Source: an uncultured Collinsella sp. (GTDB taxonomy: Bacteria; Actinomycetota; Coriobacteriia; Coriobacteriales; Coriobacteriaceae). From it: 64,000 bases of DNA. This document shows, piece by piece, positions 48,497 to 57,718 of the stretch. The number at the start of each line of letters is the position of its first letter. The stretch's first letter is position 1. The notes under the pieces are model-generated. The model had not been told where the DNA came from. It searched no databases and saw nothing but the letters and a program-made list of their open reading frames with translations. A program made the position numbers and the translations under genes. The DNA is taken from assembly GCA_900541645.1 (NCBI GenBank), contig UQKQ01000004.1, forward strand, positions 62,001 through 126,000. The letters are read 5' to 3'.

Positions 48497-49075
48497 ATGC
48501 AGGAGCTTGAGGATCGTATTCGCCATGACGGCATCGTAAAGGCCGGTAACGTCCTTAAGGTTGATGCCTTCCTCAACCACCAATGCGACGTTGAGCTGTT
48601 CGACCACATGGGCGCCGAGTGGGCCCGTCTGTTCGAGGGCGTCGAGATCAACAAGATCCTGACGATCGAGGCTTCGGGCATTGGCATGGCTTGCATTGCA
48701 GCCCAGCATTTTGGCGGCGTGCCGGTGGTCTTTGCCAAGAAGGCACAGTCCATCAACCTCGACGGCGAGCAGTATGCCACGACCATCTACTCCTTTACCA
48801 AGCAGAAGGAGTACCCGGTCATCGTCGGCAAGCGCTTCCTGTCCGAGGGCGACAAGGTCCTGATCATCGACGACTTTTTGGCCAACGGCTGCGCGCTCGA
48901 GGGTCTTATCAAGATCTGCGAGGCTGCAGGTGCCGAGGTATCCGGCATTGGCATTGCGGTGGAGAAGGGCTTCCAGGGCGGTGGCGATAAGCTCCGCGAG
49001 CGCGGCTTCCGCGTTGAAAGCCTAGCCCGTATCGCCGATATGGACTGCGATACCGGCGAGATCACCTTCGCCTAA
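48497..49075 (+). CDS. xpt: Xanthine phosphoribosyltransferase
   Basis: 192 residues behind GAGAAGGGG. Type I phosphoribosyltransferase of the Xpt group: start MQELEDRIRHDGIVKAGNVL, ILTIEASGIGMACIAA, and the PRPP loop VLIIDDFLANGCALEGL. It salvages xanthine to XMP. A -10-like TAGACT lies upstream at about 48436. No purine riboswitch is visible. Confidence 0.93.
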   Translation: MQELEDRIRHDGIVKAGNVLKVDAFLNHQCDVELFDHMGAEWARLFEGVEINKILTIEASGIGMACIAAQHFGGVPVVFAKKAQSINLDGEQYATTIYSFTKQKEYPVIVGKRFLSEGDKVLIIDDFLANGCALEGLIKICEAAGAEVSGIGIAVEKGFQGGGDKLRERGFRVESLARIADMDCDTGEITFA

Positions 49076-49103
49076 GCGCGCAACACAAGCGATTGGTATG
49101 CGA

Positions 49104-49138
49104 TGTGACAAAGGGACTTTCCCTTTGTCACATTTTTT
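49104..49138. repeat. TGTGACAAAGGGA palindrome used as a terminator, copy 1
   Basis: TGTGACAAAGGGA, 3-base loop and TCCCTTTGTCACA, followed by TTTTTT. It closes the xpt transcript. The same palindrome recurs at 57719-57747. Confidence 0.85.
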
Positions 49139-49156
49139 ATGAGGGGAGGTGTTGAT

Positions 49157-49537
49157 ATGGATGAGAACAAGATGGGATGGCGCGAGTATGCGCGCTATGC
49201 CGCGATGGCGGCCGAAGAGTTGGCGCGCGATTGCGAGGTTCAGGTGTTTCGCGCGACGGGTCCGGGCGGACAAGGCGTGAACACGACGGACTCGGCGGTG
49301 CGCATGAAGCACGTGCCCACAGGGATTACCGTGACGGCGCGCGAGAGCCGCAGCCAGTTCCAAAATCGCGCGAGCTGCCTGCGCAAGCTGCGCGCCGAGC
49401 TCGAGCGTCGCGGGCGTCCACCGCGCCGACGCGTAAAGACCAAGGTGCCCCAGCGCTCTCGCCAGCGCAGGCTCAATGACAAGCACTTCAACGCCATTAA
49501 AAAGGCCAACCGTCGCAAGCCGGGCAGCGACGAATAG
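49157..49537 (+). CDS. Release-factor-like ribosome rescue protein (GGQ domain)
   Basis: 126 residues from ATG 49157 behind GGGGAGG. Class I release factor domain 3 with FRATGPGGQGVNTTDSAVRM, the GGQ motif that triggers peptidyl-tRNA hydrolysis, but no stop-codon recognition domain. The C-terminus is a long Arg/Lys-rich tail like that of ArfB, which enters the empty mRNA channel. Rescue of stalled ribosomes is the likely role. Confidence 0.85.
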   Translation: MDENKMGWREYARYAAMAAEELARDCEVQVFRATGPGGQGVNTTDSAVRMKHVPTGITVTARESRSQFQNRASCLRKLRAELERRGRPPRRRVKTKVPQRSRQRRLNDKHFNAIKKANRRKPGSDE

Positions 49538-49545
49538 CTTCCTCA

Positions 49546-49616
49546 TAAGTTGCGGTGAAATAGGGACTGTTTTGCGTCTTTATCTGCATAAACAGTCCCT
49601 ATTTCACCGCAACTTA
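49546..49616. repeat. Long inverted repeat, GTTGCGGTGAAATA family, copy 2
   Basis: 27-bp perfect arms around a 17-base loop; the outer part matches the hairpin at 28792-28858 and the inner part contains AGGGACTGTTT. It lies between convergent genes. Confidence 0.85.
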
Positions 49617-49623
49617 GGGATGG

Positions 49624-50586
49624 CTAGTGGGTGGGGTGCCAGACGAGGAGGGCGCCGCTGAGGACGTCGACCTCGATGCGCGAGGCGACAACGGGCTCGC
49701 CGTCGGCTTGGATGGGGTAGTCGGGCTCCCCAAAAGTAAGCTCGGCATGGCGGCAGCGGCGCATGCGAACCGGTGGCAATTTGGTATGGTGGCCGTCCTT
49801 GGCCGAAAGAAACATAGGCAGGGCAACCGCGCGAGGGACGGGGCCGCAGGCGTAGCAGACGTCGAGCATGTCGTCGCAGGGGTCGGCATCGGGGCAGATG
49901 CGATAGCCCGAGCCATACGTGGGGCCCAGCTGAATCGCCATGATGATCGCCCTCACGCGCTCGGCGGGCGCGCCGTCAAAGCTGACTGTCATGGGGTAGT
50001 TGCGATAGCGCAGGCCAAACTGCTCAAGTCCCGAGAGGGTGTAGAGCGGAGCGCCCGTCAGGCCAGTCTTTTTGCGCAGTTCGGTGGTGCCAAGGCCGAT
50101 GGCGGCATCGATGCCGACCGAAAGCGTCTGGTCATAGTACTCAACGGAACATTCGCCGCTACCGCTTGCGGGGTTCCATGAGCGAATCCGCCCGATGTCC
50201 TGACGCTGCAGCTCACAGGTGAGCAGCGCGCCAAAATTCTTGCCGGAGAAATCTTCGATGCCGAGCGTCTGGGCAAAATCGTTGCCGGAGCCCACGGGCA
50301 GGACGGCAAGAGCGGGGCGGGCGTCCTCCTTTTGCGTCATAAGCCCGTTGACGACCTCGTGGATCACGCCGTCGCCGCCGAGTGCGATAACGGTGCGATA
50401 GCCCTGAGCCTGTGCGGCAAGCTCCTTGGCGTGTCCCATGTGCTCGGTTAGCACCAGGTCAAACTGGGATGCGCGCGCGGTCATATCCAAAAAACGTTGC
50501 AGGCGCTCGGCAACTTCGCGTGCCGCACCCGACTGGGCGGCTGGGTTGGCGATGATGAGCGTGCGACCAAAATCAGTTCCGTGCAT
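49624..50586 (-). CDS. Diacylglycerol kinase family lipid kinase
   Basis: 320 residues from ATG 50586. DAGK catalytic domain: LIIANPAAQSGAA, VIALGGDGVIHEVVNGL (GGDG nucleotide motif) and PVGSGNDFAQTLGI. The C-terminal beta-sandwich domain contains SVGIDAAIGLGTTELR and IQADGEPV. DgkB/YegS-type enzymes phosphorylate diacylglycerol or related lipids at the membrane. The precise lipid is unknown. Confidence 0.9.
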   Translation of the reverse strand: MHGTDFGRTLIIANPAAQSGAAREVAERLQRFLDMTARASQFDLVLTEHMGHAKELAAQAQGYRTVIALGGDGVIHEVVNGLMTQKEDARPALAVLPVGSGNDFAQTLGIEDFSGKNFGALLTCELQRQDIGRIRSWNPASGSGECSVEYYDQTLSVGIDAAIGLGTTELRKKTGLTGAPLYTLSGLEQFGLRYRNYPMTVSFDGAPAERVRAIIMAIQLGPTYGSGYRICPDADPCDDMLDVCYACGPVPRAVALPMFLSAKDGHHTKLPPVRMRRCRHAELTFGEPDYPIQADGEPVVASRIEVDVLSGALLVWHPTH

Positions 50587-50673
50587 GGGGTGACTCCCGG
50601 CGTATGACGTGACGGTGCGGTCTCGCTCGGGTCGAATTGCTCCCGATTGTGGCTGCACGGCGAATACTAACGT

Positions 50674-52095
50674 CTACTCTATCAGGTCGTTGTGGCGCTC
50701 GATAGCCTCTGCCACCGTGCCGCCCTCGTCCACAATAAGCGAGCGGCGCTTGGGTGAGATGATGCGTTGGGCGGGGTACACGCCGCGGTGGCCGCCGGCG
50801 AGATAGCTGATAAACGCCACGATCACGAAGAAGCCGGCGGCCGTGCCGTGGAACAGGTCGATGGCCATCATACAGGTGGTGATGGGCACGTTGAGGCCGG
50901 CGCAGAAGACGCCGAGCATGCCGAGAGCCGCTAGAAAACTGGGGTCGAGACCGGTGAGGCAGCCGATCCAGCCACCGAGTGCCGCACCGATGCCAAACAG
51001 GGGCGTGACCTCGCCGCCTTGGAAGCCCGCGCCCAGGGTAAGCGCTGTGACGACCAACTTGATGGCTGCGTCCGCCAGGGTGGTGTTGCCTGCAAATCCG
51101 GCGCCGGAAAGCCACGTGGAAAGGCCGGCGTAGTCCCAGGCGTCGAGGAGGGCATAGGCGGCCAAAACCACGAGTGCGCCGATGAGTGCGCGAACAAGGT
51201 AATTAGTGATAAAGCGACCGTACAGGCTCTTGACGGTTCGAACCGACCAGGCAAAGAGACGTGCCGTCAGACCGAAGATGATGGCGCTGATAACAACGAT
51301 GACAACCGTCCGTGGTGTCATGGTGGGAACGCTGGCGATGACATTCGCTTCGTACTCGGTACCCAGGGCGAGTGATGTAAAGTAGCCGGTAAACGAGGCG
51401 ACCAGACAGTAGATGCCCGCGGTGTAGTCGATCTTGCCGATAAAGCACATTTCCATGCCAAAGAACGCGCCGGCAAGGGGCGAACCGAATACGGCGCCAA
51501 AAGCGGATGAGATGCCGGCGAGCATGAGGTCGTGGTGGTCATGCTTTTTGAGGTGGGCGAGGCTCGAGATGTTGCTGGCGATGGTGCCGCCAATCTGCAC
51601 CGCGGCTCCCTCGCGACCGGCCGACCCGCCCGTGAGGTGCGTGAGCGTGGAGCAGACGAAGGTGAGAACGGCCATGCGCATATGGATAAGGCGTGTGCCC
51701 AGGGCGGAGTCGATGACCAGGTTGTTACCTCGTTTGGCGGCAAGGCCGTGGTTTTTGTACACCCATGCGGTGGCAACGCCCACAACGGGAAGCAACGCGT
51801 AAATCCACACGTGGTGCTCGCGATAATCGGTCGCGATATTCAGCGAGGCCAAAAATGCCCAAGCGGCAACACCCATGGCGAGCGAGACGATGACGACGAG
51901 CGCGAGCAGTTTGGCGCTTGCAAACAGGTTGCGGGCGTTGCGGCGTGTGTCGGCGGCCAAGAGCTGCTCGGAGCGGGTGAGTTGACGCCTGCCGGCCATG
52001 ATGACGTCGCTAAGGGAGAAAAAGCCGCCATCGTCGAGCGGCTGGGAATGATCCTGCGCTTCGTTTGCGCTTTCGGGTTTGTTGTTATGAGCCAT
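50674..52095 (-). CDS. ClC-family chloride channel/antiporter
   Basis: 473 residues from ATG 52095. About ten hydrophobic segments with ClC motifs: GGSAGREGAAVQIGG (GxGxP-region analogue with GREGP variant), SAFGAVFGSPLAGAFFGMEM and GAGFQGGEVTPLFGIGAALG (third anion site region). A cytoplasmic N-terminus of about 65 residues precedes helix 1; no CBS domains. Moves chloride or fluoride-like anions; transport mode cannot be told. Confidence 0.88.
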   Translation of the reverse strand: MAHNNKPESANEAQDHSQPLDDGGFFSLSDVIMAGRRQLTRSEQLLAADTRRNARNLFASAKLLALVVIVSLAMGVAAWAFLASLNIATDYREHHVWIYALLPVVGVATAWVYKNHGLAAKRGNNLVIDSALGTRLIHMRMAVLTFVCSTLTHLTGGSAGREGAAVQIGGTIASNISSLAHLKKHDHHDLMLAGISSAFGAVFGSPLAGAFFGMEMCFIGKIDYTAGIYCLVASFTGYFTSLALGTEYEANVIASVPTMTPRTVVIVVISAIIFGLTARLFAWSVRTVKSLYGRFITNYLVRALIGALVVLAAYALLDAWDYAGLSTWLSGAGFAGNTTLADAAIKLVVTALTLGAGFQGGEVTPLFGIGAALGGWIGCLTGLDPSFLAALGMLGVFCAGLNVPITTCMMAIDLFHGTAAGFFVIVAFISYLAGGHRGVYPAQRIISPKRRSLIVDEGGTVAEAIERHNDLIE

Positions 52096-52304
52096 ATATT
52101 CCTCTTTTAGGTTGCAACGCAAGCATTATAAAACGCGGCAAGCGCGACGAGCCGGTGGGTTGGTTTCCATTCTGTTTCGCGGCTTGCGGCCGACAGGTGT
52201 ATTTGCGGGTACAGGCCAAATCGCGGTCGCGCGTCGGGGATTATACTGAGACAAGCATAAAGAATCGGCGCTCCTGTTGTGCGCCGTGGCATTAAGAGGT
52301 GCAT

Positions 52305-53567
52305 ATGGCAGAGAAACTCATTCCGCTGGAGGACGCGCAGTCGATTGTTCTGTCGCACGTTGCTCCGACCAATCTCGTAGAGATTCCCGTGTGGCAGGCG
52401 GCTGGTTTTCCCTTGGCCGAGGATGCTGTGGCCGATATCGACATTTCGCCGTTTGCCAACAGCGCTATGGACGGATATGCCGTGCGCTCGGCGGACTTGG
52501 CGCAGGCGTCTGGTGAGACGCCGGTGACGCTCGACGTTATCGGACACGAGGCTGCGGGCCATGTGTTTGAGGGTGCTCTTGGCCCGGGCGAGACGGTCCG
52601 CATTATGACAGGCGCGCCGGTGCCCGAGGGTGCCGACGCCGTAGTGAAATACGAGATCGTCGAGGTGCTTGACGGCGATGGCAACGAGGGCTCGCACGTC
52701 CGCTTCTCGGCGCCGGCCAAGGTGGGGGAGAACGTTCGCTCTGCCGCCGAGGAGGCCCATGCCGGCGATGTTGTGATACACGCCGGCGAGGTCGTGGCTC
52801 CGGCGGGCGCGGGCCTGCTGGCAAGCGCCGGTTACGCGAGCGTGAAGGTGCACGCTGCCCCACGTGTGGGCATCATCTCGCTGGGCACGGAATTGGTCGC
52901 ACCGAGTAAAGTACCGGCGCGCGGTCAGATTCGCGATTCCAACTCCTCGGCGTTGATGGCCGAAGCACTCGATGCAGGAGCCGAGCCCGTGTTCTACGGC
53001 ATTGCGTCTGATGATGAGCAGGCGATTGCCGAGCTCGTGCATCGCGCGGTGCAAGAGTGCGATTTTGTCATTACGAGCGGAGGCGCCTCGGCGGGCGATT
53101 ACGACTATGTGACGGCACTCGTCCGGCGCGAGGGCGAGGTGCTGTTCGATCGCATCTCGATGCGTCCGGGCAAGGCCATCATGTTTGGCTTGCTCGGGGG
53201 TAAGCCCTACCTGGGGCTTTCAGGCAATCCGGCTGCGGCGTATGTGGGCTTTGAGATGCTCGCCCGTCCGGCGATTCGCAAGATGCGCGGCTTTGCCGAG
53301 GGTCCGCGTCCCGTGCAGCAGGCGACGCTCACACACGGTGTGAAAAAGCGCCAGGACCGACGCTTCTTCGATCGCGCCACGGTTTTGCGCGACCCCAAGA
53401 CCGGTGAGCTGATGGTGACCGAGGCCAAGACGCAGAATTCGGCGCTGCTCGGCACGATGCAGCGGGCCAACTGCCTGCTGCGTATTGACGAAGGACCGTG
53501 CGAGCTCAAGGCGGGAGATGTCGTGGACGTTGTTCGCGTCGACCTGCCCGAGGGCACCGTGTTGTAG
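52305..53567 (+). CDS. moeA: Molybdopterin molybdenumtransferase
   Basis: 420 residues from ATG 52305. Four MoeA domains: N-terminal FANSAMDGYAVRSADL, GETVRIMTGAPVPEGADAVV, the MogA-like core with GIISLGTELV, DSNSSALMAEA, TSGGASAGDYDYV and LSGNPAAAYVGFE, and a C-terminal beta domain. It inserts molybdate into adenylylated molybdopterin. It is followed 10 bases later by mog, its partner enzyme. Confidence 0.95.
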   Translation: MAEKLIPLEDAQSIVLSHVAPTNLVEIPVWQAAGFPLAEDAVADIDISPFANSAMDGYAVRSADLAQASGETPVTLDVIGHEAAGHVFEGALGPGETVRIMTGAPVPEGADAVVKYEIVEVLDGDGNEGSHVRFSAPAKVGENVRSAAEEAHAGDVVIHAGEVVAPAGAGLLASAGYASVKVHAAPRVGIISLGTELVAPSKVPARGQIRDSNSSALMAEALDAGAEPVFYGIASDDEQAIAELVHRAVQECDFVITSGGASAGDYDYVTALVRREGEVLFDRISMRPGKAIMFGLLGGKPYLGLSGNPAAAYVGFEMLARPAIRKMRGFAEGPRPVQQATLTHGVKKRQDRRFFDRATVLRDPKTGELMVTEAKTQNSALLGTMQRANCLLRIDEGPCELKAGDVVDVVRVDLPEGTVL

Positions 53568-53577
53568 GAGGAATGCT

Positions 53578-54057
53578 GTGGAGTTGAAGATATCGATTGT
53601 GACGTGCTCGGATACGCGTGATCTTGCCCAGGACGAGGCTGGAGCCGCACTCGAGGAACTTATCGAGGCACAGGGCTGGACGGTCGCCTCACATGTGGTC
53701 GTGCGCGATGACGTCAGCGAGATTGGTGATGCCATTGTGGAAGCCGCCGATGAGTGCCACGCCAATGTCGTGCTCACCTGCGGCGGCACGGGGCTTTCGA
53801 TGCGCGATGTGACGCCCGAGGCGACGCGTGCCGTCTGCGACCGCGATGTGCCGGGTATTGCAGAGGCGATTCGCGCGTACTCCATGACCAAGACGCGCCG
53901 CGCCATGCTCTCGCGCGCTATTTGCATGCAACGAGGTCATACACTTGTCGTAAACTTTCCCGGTTCTACGAAGGCCTCCCGCGAAAGCTGGGAGGCCATA
54001 GCAGACCAGCTGGAGCATGCGGCTCAGATGACAGCGGGCGGCGGACATACCAACTAA
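53578..54057 (+). CDS. mog: Molybdopterin adenylyltransferase (MogA/MoaB)
   Basis: 159 residues from GTG 53578 behind AGGAGG. MPT-binding fold: KISIVTCSDTRDLAQDEAGA, TCGGTGLSMRDVTPEATRAV and VNFPGSTKA. It adenylates molybdopterin before MoeA acts. Co-transcribed with moeA and just upstream of the molybdate transporter genes. Confidence 0.93.
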   Translation: MELKISIVTCSDTRDLAQDEAGAALEELIEAQGWTVASHVVVRDDVSEIGDAIVEAADECHANVVLTCGGTGLSMRDVTPEATRAVCDRDVPGIAEAIRAYSMTKTRRAMLSRAICMQRGHTLVVNFPGSTKASRESWEAIADQLEHAAQMTAGGGHTN

Positions 54058-54061
54058 GCGG

Positions 54062-54135
54062 TTTACCTGCGGCGGGGCGACCTGAACGGCTGCTCCGCCT
54101 TTGTTTTCCACCGAAGCGACGCCGAGGTGCACGCT
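54062..54135 (+). ncRNA. Structured leader, possible molybdenum-cofactor riboswitch
   Basis: GGCGG...CCGCC and CACC...GGTG pairings surround GAACGG and GAAGCGACG bulges, between mog and modA. The position and the CCACCGAAG/CCGAGGTG shape are reminiscent of the Moco RNA motif, but I could not align it base by base. It could also be the mog terminator. Confidence 0.3.
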
Positions 54136-54194
54136 AACTCGAAACTATATTCTCTGACGAGAATAATTTCTCACTATCATTATTCGCGCGAAAG

Positions 54195-54216
54195 TATAAT
54201 CTGATTGCAGATTATA
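54195..54216. promoter_or_regulatory. Operator overlapping the modABC promoter
   Basis: TATAATCTG-ATTG-CAGATTATA is a perfect 9-bp inverted repeat whose left arm contains a consensus TATAAT -10 box. A smaller palindrome ATTCTC-TGAC-GAGAAT lies at 54149-54164. The arrangement suggests repression by a ModE-like molybdate sensor. Confidence 0.7.
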
Positions 54217-54260
54217 GCCCGCGGTGGGGTACCCGGGCACAAGGTCCGAAAGGGTTGAAT

Positions 54261-55133
54261 ATGTTCGATATGGTTTCTCGCCGCGGATTCGTCTCGCTTT
54301 CTGCTGTCGCCGCTGCCGGCCTTGGTCTTGCCGGCTGCTCGGGCAGCAAGACGTCCGAGCCGGCCGGATCCGATGCCGGTTCTGCCAAGGCATCTTCCAA
54401 GAAAGCTGTCGAGCTGCAAGTCTTTGCCGCCAACTCGCTTGAGAAGGCTCTGCCCGAGGTCCAAGAGCTTTACACCGACCAGACCGGCACCACCTTTGCC
54501 GACACGCAGTTTAAGGCCTCCGGCGACCTCGTTGAGCAGATGCGTGCCGGCGCCACGGTCGACGTGCTCATCACGGCCTCCAAGGGCACCATGGATGACG
54601 CTGAGACCGCCGAGCTCGTCGACGCCGACACGCGTGAGGACATGTTCGTCAACGACCTCGTGATCATTCGCGCCGAGGGCTCCGACATCAAGGTCGAGGC
54701 CATTGCCGACGTTGCGAACCTGGAAGGCATGATTGCCATTGGCGACGCCAAGACCGTTCCCGCCGGCAAGTACGCTAACCAGGCCCTGGCCTCCGTGGGC
54801 CTCTACACCGGCATCGAGGGCGACGACGGCGAGTATGCTCCCGAGATCGCCGACAAGGTCGCACTGGCCGATAAGGTCGGCACCGCTGCCGCCTACGTCT
54901 CTACAGGCGACTGCGTGGCCGGTTTTGTCTACAGCTCCGATATCTTCCGCTACGACGGCATCGAGGAGGCCTTCGTGTGCCCCGAGGATTCGCACAAGCC
55001 CATCGTGTACCCGGGTGCCGTTGCCGAGAGCTCCGAGCATGACGACGAGGCCAAGGCGTTCATCGACTTCTGTCTGACCAACAAGAAAGCTCAGAAGATT
55101 TGGGCTAAGTACGGCTTTGAACTTTCCGCGTAG
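54261..55133 (+). CDS. modA: Molybdate ABC transporter substrate-binding lipoprotein
   Basis: 290 residues from ATG 54261 behind GAAAGGG. Signal with twin Arg (SRRGFVSLSAVAAAGLGLAG) and lipobox LAGC at about residue 24, then a Ser/Ala linker and the type 2 binding protein: LQVFAANSLEKALPEVQELY, GDLVEQMRAGATVDVLITAS, IAIGDAKTVPAGKYANQAL and FVYSSDIFR. It captures molybdate or tungstate outside the membrane. Confidence 0.92.
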   Translation: MFDMVSRRGFVSLSAVAAAGLGLAGCSGSKTSEPAGSDAGSAKASSKKAVELQVFAANSLEKALPEVQELYTDQTGTTFADTQFKASGDLVEQMRAGATVDVLITASKGTMDDAETAELVDADTREDMFVNDLVIIRAEGSDIKVEAIADVANLEGMIAIGDAKTVPAGKYANQALASVGLYTGIEGDDGEYAPEIADKVALADKVGTAAAYVSTGDCVAGFVYSSDIFRYDGIEEAFVCPEDSHKPIVYPGAVAESSEHDDEAKAFIDFCLTNKKAQKIWAKYGFELSA

Positions 55134-55201
55134 TGCGGCTAGGCGCGATAATTCCATCGTTTTGCGTTTCACTCCGTCCTTGTATTCTCTTGGAGCTTTT
55201 C

Positions 55202-56644
55202 GTGCTTAATAGATTCCGCATGCTTGTCGCCTGTGCTTTGACCTTCGCGCTTTGTTGGGTGCCGGGATTTGCGTTTGCTGGGGACACTGAGGACGGGGCC
55301 CAGGTTGCTGCGACCGCTCATGGGCTTTCCTATGGGATCGAGGGTTTTGAGCGGTTGGCCAAGGGGACCGCCCGTATCATGGAGGGCCAGCCTGAGGGCT
55401 ACCGGTTTCCCGTTGACGAGGACGTGGACCTTGTAGTGGCGCCTGCTGCCGATCGCGTTGTGGTGTGGATATCGCCCAAGGCGGTCGAGAAATATGGATT
55501 GGATCCGCAGGACAACGAGTGCGTATCGGGTCTCAAGGCCCTCGTCTGTGATCTCGACAGCGCAAACTGCATGGGAGGTGCGCAGCTGGGTGACGTGGAC
55601 CTTCCTTGGTATGTCACGGCGGAAACAACGTTTGATGCTGGCGGGTATACCTATGGCTTTGACGAGCGTGGTACGGATGGGGACCGCTATGTGGTGATTG
55701 CATCAGCCTCGGGTGATGCCAAGGGCGGCGCGCGTTGGCTTGATAGCGCTCAAATGGTAGAGGCATCGTCTGTCGTGTTGCGGGATGAGCAGGGGTCCTT
55801 GACCTCTCTGGCCTCCTTTTTGGGCGACATCGACTATCGCCCGCTTTGGGTGTCCATTAAAACGAGCGGCCTTGCCCTGCTGACCTCCTTTGCGCTGGGC
55901 CTGTTCGCCGCGTGGAAGACTATGGGTACCTCGAGTCGCATCAAGGGCCTGCTCGATTCGGTCTTTACGATTCCTATGGTGCTGCCGCCCACGGTCTGCG
56001 GCTTTCTGCTCCTCATGCTGTTTGGCCGCTCGACCGGGGTGGGCCAGTGGCTTATCGCGCACGGCGTCTCGATCGTCTTTACGTGGCCGGCGGCGGTCAT
56101 TTCGGCCGCCGTTGTGTCGTTTCCGCTGGTCTACCGCACGGCGCTCGGAGCCTTCGAGAGCCTCGACACGCAGATGCTCGACGCCGCGCGAACCTTGGGA
56201 TGGTCCGAGCGCCGCATCTTTACCAAGCTCATGATGCCGCTCGGCTGGCCCTCGATTGCCGCCGGCACGGTGCTCGCCTTTGCCCGCGCGATGGGCGAGT
56301 TCGGTTGCACCCTGTTCTTTGCGGGCAACTACGCTGGCATTACCCAGACCATCCCCATCGCCATCTACTTTGAGTGGATGGGCGGCAACACGTCGGTGGC
56401 GCTCTTTTGGGTCATCGTCGTAATCGTGTTCAGCTTCCTGGTCATTCTGTTCATCAATATGTACACGGCGCATTCGCAAAAGTACCGTGAGCGCGGCCTG
56501 TCCCGCGCAGAGCGCAAGCAGGCCAAGCAGCTGGGCGGCCAGACCGATTCGCTCGACCCAGTCGGCGGCGATGCACTGCGTATCGATCGCGAGGCGCTGG
56601 CCGAGCTTATGCGCGATGACACGGTCGCAAAGGGAGGTCGATAA
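55202..56644 (+). CDS. modB: Molybdate ABC permease with extra extracytoplasmic domain
   Basis: 480 residues from GTG 55202 (RBS TTGGAG), chosen because it gives a clean signal peptide (MLVACALTFALCWVPGFAFA). About 180 residues of a beta-rich outside domain follow, and only from residue about 210 does the ModB permease begin (LWVSIKTSGLALLTSFALGL) with its EAA loop ESLDTQMLDAARTLGWSERR. Typical ModB has about 225 residues, so the N-terminal domain is an unusual addition. It forms the membrane channel for molybdate with ModC. Confidence 0.88.
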   Translation: MLNRFRMLVACALTFALCWVPGFAFAGDTEDGAQVAATAHGLSYGIEGFERLAKGTARIMEGQPEGYRFPVDEDVDLVVAPAADRVVVWISPKAVEKYGLDPQDNECVSGLKALVCDLDSANCMGGAQLGDVDLPWYVTAETTFDAGGYTYGFDERGTDGDRYVVIASASGDAKGGARWLDSAQMVEASSVVLRDEQGSLTSLASFLGDIDYRPLWVSIKTSGLALLTSFALGLFAAWKTMGTSSRIKGLLDSVFTIPMVLPPTVCGFLLLMLFGRSTGVGQWLIAHGVSIVFTWPAAVISAAVVSFPLVYRTALGAFESLDTQMLDAARTLGWSERRIFTKLMMPLGWPSIAAGTVLAFARAMGEFGCTLFFAGNYAGITQTIPIAIYFEWMGGNTSVALFWVIVVIVFSFLVILFINMYTAHSQKYRERGLSRAERKQAKQLGGQTDSLDPVGGDALRIDREALAELMRDDTVAKGGR

Positions 56645-56647
56645 GCC

Positions 56648-57718
56648 ATGTCGCTTGTTCTGGATATCAAAAAGCGCTATCCGGGGTTCACTCTTGACAT
56701 GCAGCTTGAGGCCGGCGAGGAGCGCGTGGCGCTGCTGGGCGCCTCGGGTTGTGGCAAGAGCTGCACCTTGCGTTGCATTGCCGGCGTGGAGACGCCCGAC
56801 GAGGGCGAGATCGTCGTCAACGGCGTGACCTTCTTTGACTCGGCGGCGGGTATCAACCTGTCGCCCCAGGAGCGCAAGTGTGCCCTGCTGTTCCAAAACT
56901 ATCAGCTGTTTCCCAACATGACGGTGGCTGATAACGTGTGCGCCGGTGTAAAGGACGCGGGCGACGCCGCCGCGCGCAAAAAGCTCGCCGAGCGCTATCT
57001 GGGCATTTTCGGTCTGGCCGATTTCGCCGACCGCTATCCCGCGTGCCTCTCGGGCGGCCAGCAGCAGCGCGTGGCGCTCGCGCGCATGGTGGCGGCACAC
57101 CCGGGCATCTTTATGTTCGACGAGCCCATGAGCGCGCTCGATGCCTATCTTAAGAGCGCGCTCGAACAGAACATGCTCGACCTGTTCGATGTATGCAACC
57201 GCACCGTGCTCTACGTGAGTCACGATATCGACGAGGCGTGCCGTCTGTGCGAGCGCATCTGCGTGATGCACAACGGGCATGTTGAGGAGATCGGCTCCAT
57301 CGAGGACGTGGTCCGCCGTCCGCAGACGTTGGCGGCGCTGCGCCTGACGGGGTGCAAGAACACAAGCCGTGCGCGAAAGATCGGGCCCGAGGAAGTTGAG
57401 GCGCTCGATTGGGGCATGACCTTTAACGTGGGTCGCGAGGTTCCCGATAATGTGGCGTACCTGGGCATTCGCGCAAGCTACTTCCATGTTGACAATCGCG
57501 CTGAGCGGGGCCGCAACAGCTATGACATGCACGTGGCACGCGTGAGCGATTCACGTTTTGAGCGCCTGGTGCTGCTGGACGTGCCGCGCGTCGATGCGCC
57601 CACGCGTCTGCAGTGGAAGGTCAACAAAGTGGGCGTGCCTGTCGATGAGCTGCCGCAAGCAGGCGAGACGCTGCGTATGCATTTTGATGCCAACAGGATT
57701 CATTTGGTTTGTCGATAA
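56648..57718 (+). CDS. modC: Molybdate ABC transporter ATP-binding protein
   Basis: 356 residues, 3 bases after modB. Walker A GASGCGKS (residues about 31-38), Q loop LLFQNYQLFPNMTV, signature LSGGQQQRVALARM, Walker B IFMFDEPMSALDA and H loop VSHDID. The C-terminal 120 residues resemble a single MOP/TOBE-type regulatory domain. It powers molybdate uptake with ModAB. Confidence 0.92.
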   Translation: MSLVLDIKKRYPGFTLDMQLEAGEERVALLGASGCGKSCTLRCIAGVETPDEGEIVVNGVTFFDSAAGINLSPQERKCALLFQNYQLFPNMTVADNVCAGVKDAGDAAARKKLAERYLGIFGLADFADRYPACLSGGQQQRVALARMVAAHPGIFMFDEPMSALDAYLKSALEQNMLDLFDVCNRTVLYVSHDIDEACRLCERICVMHNGHVEEIGSIEDVVRRPQTLAALRLTGCKNTSRARKIGPEEVEALDWGMTFNVGREVPDNVAYLGIRASYFHVDNRAERGRNSYDMHVARVSDSRFERLVLLDVPRVDAPTRLQWKVNKVGVPVDELPQAGETLRMHFDANRIHLVCR

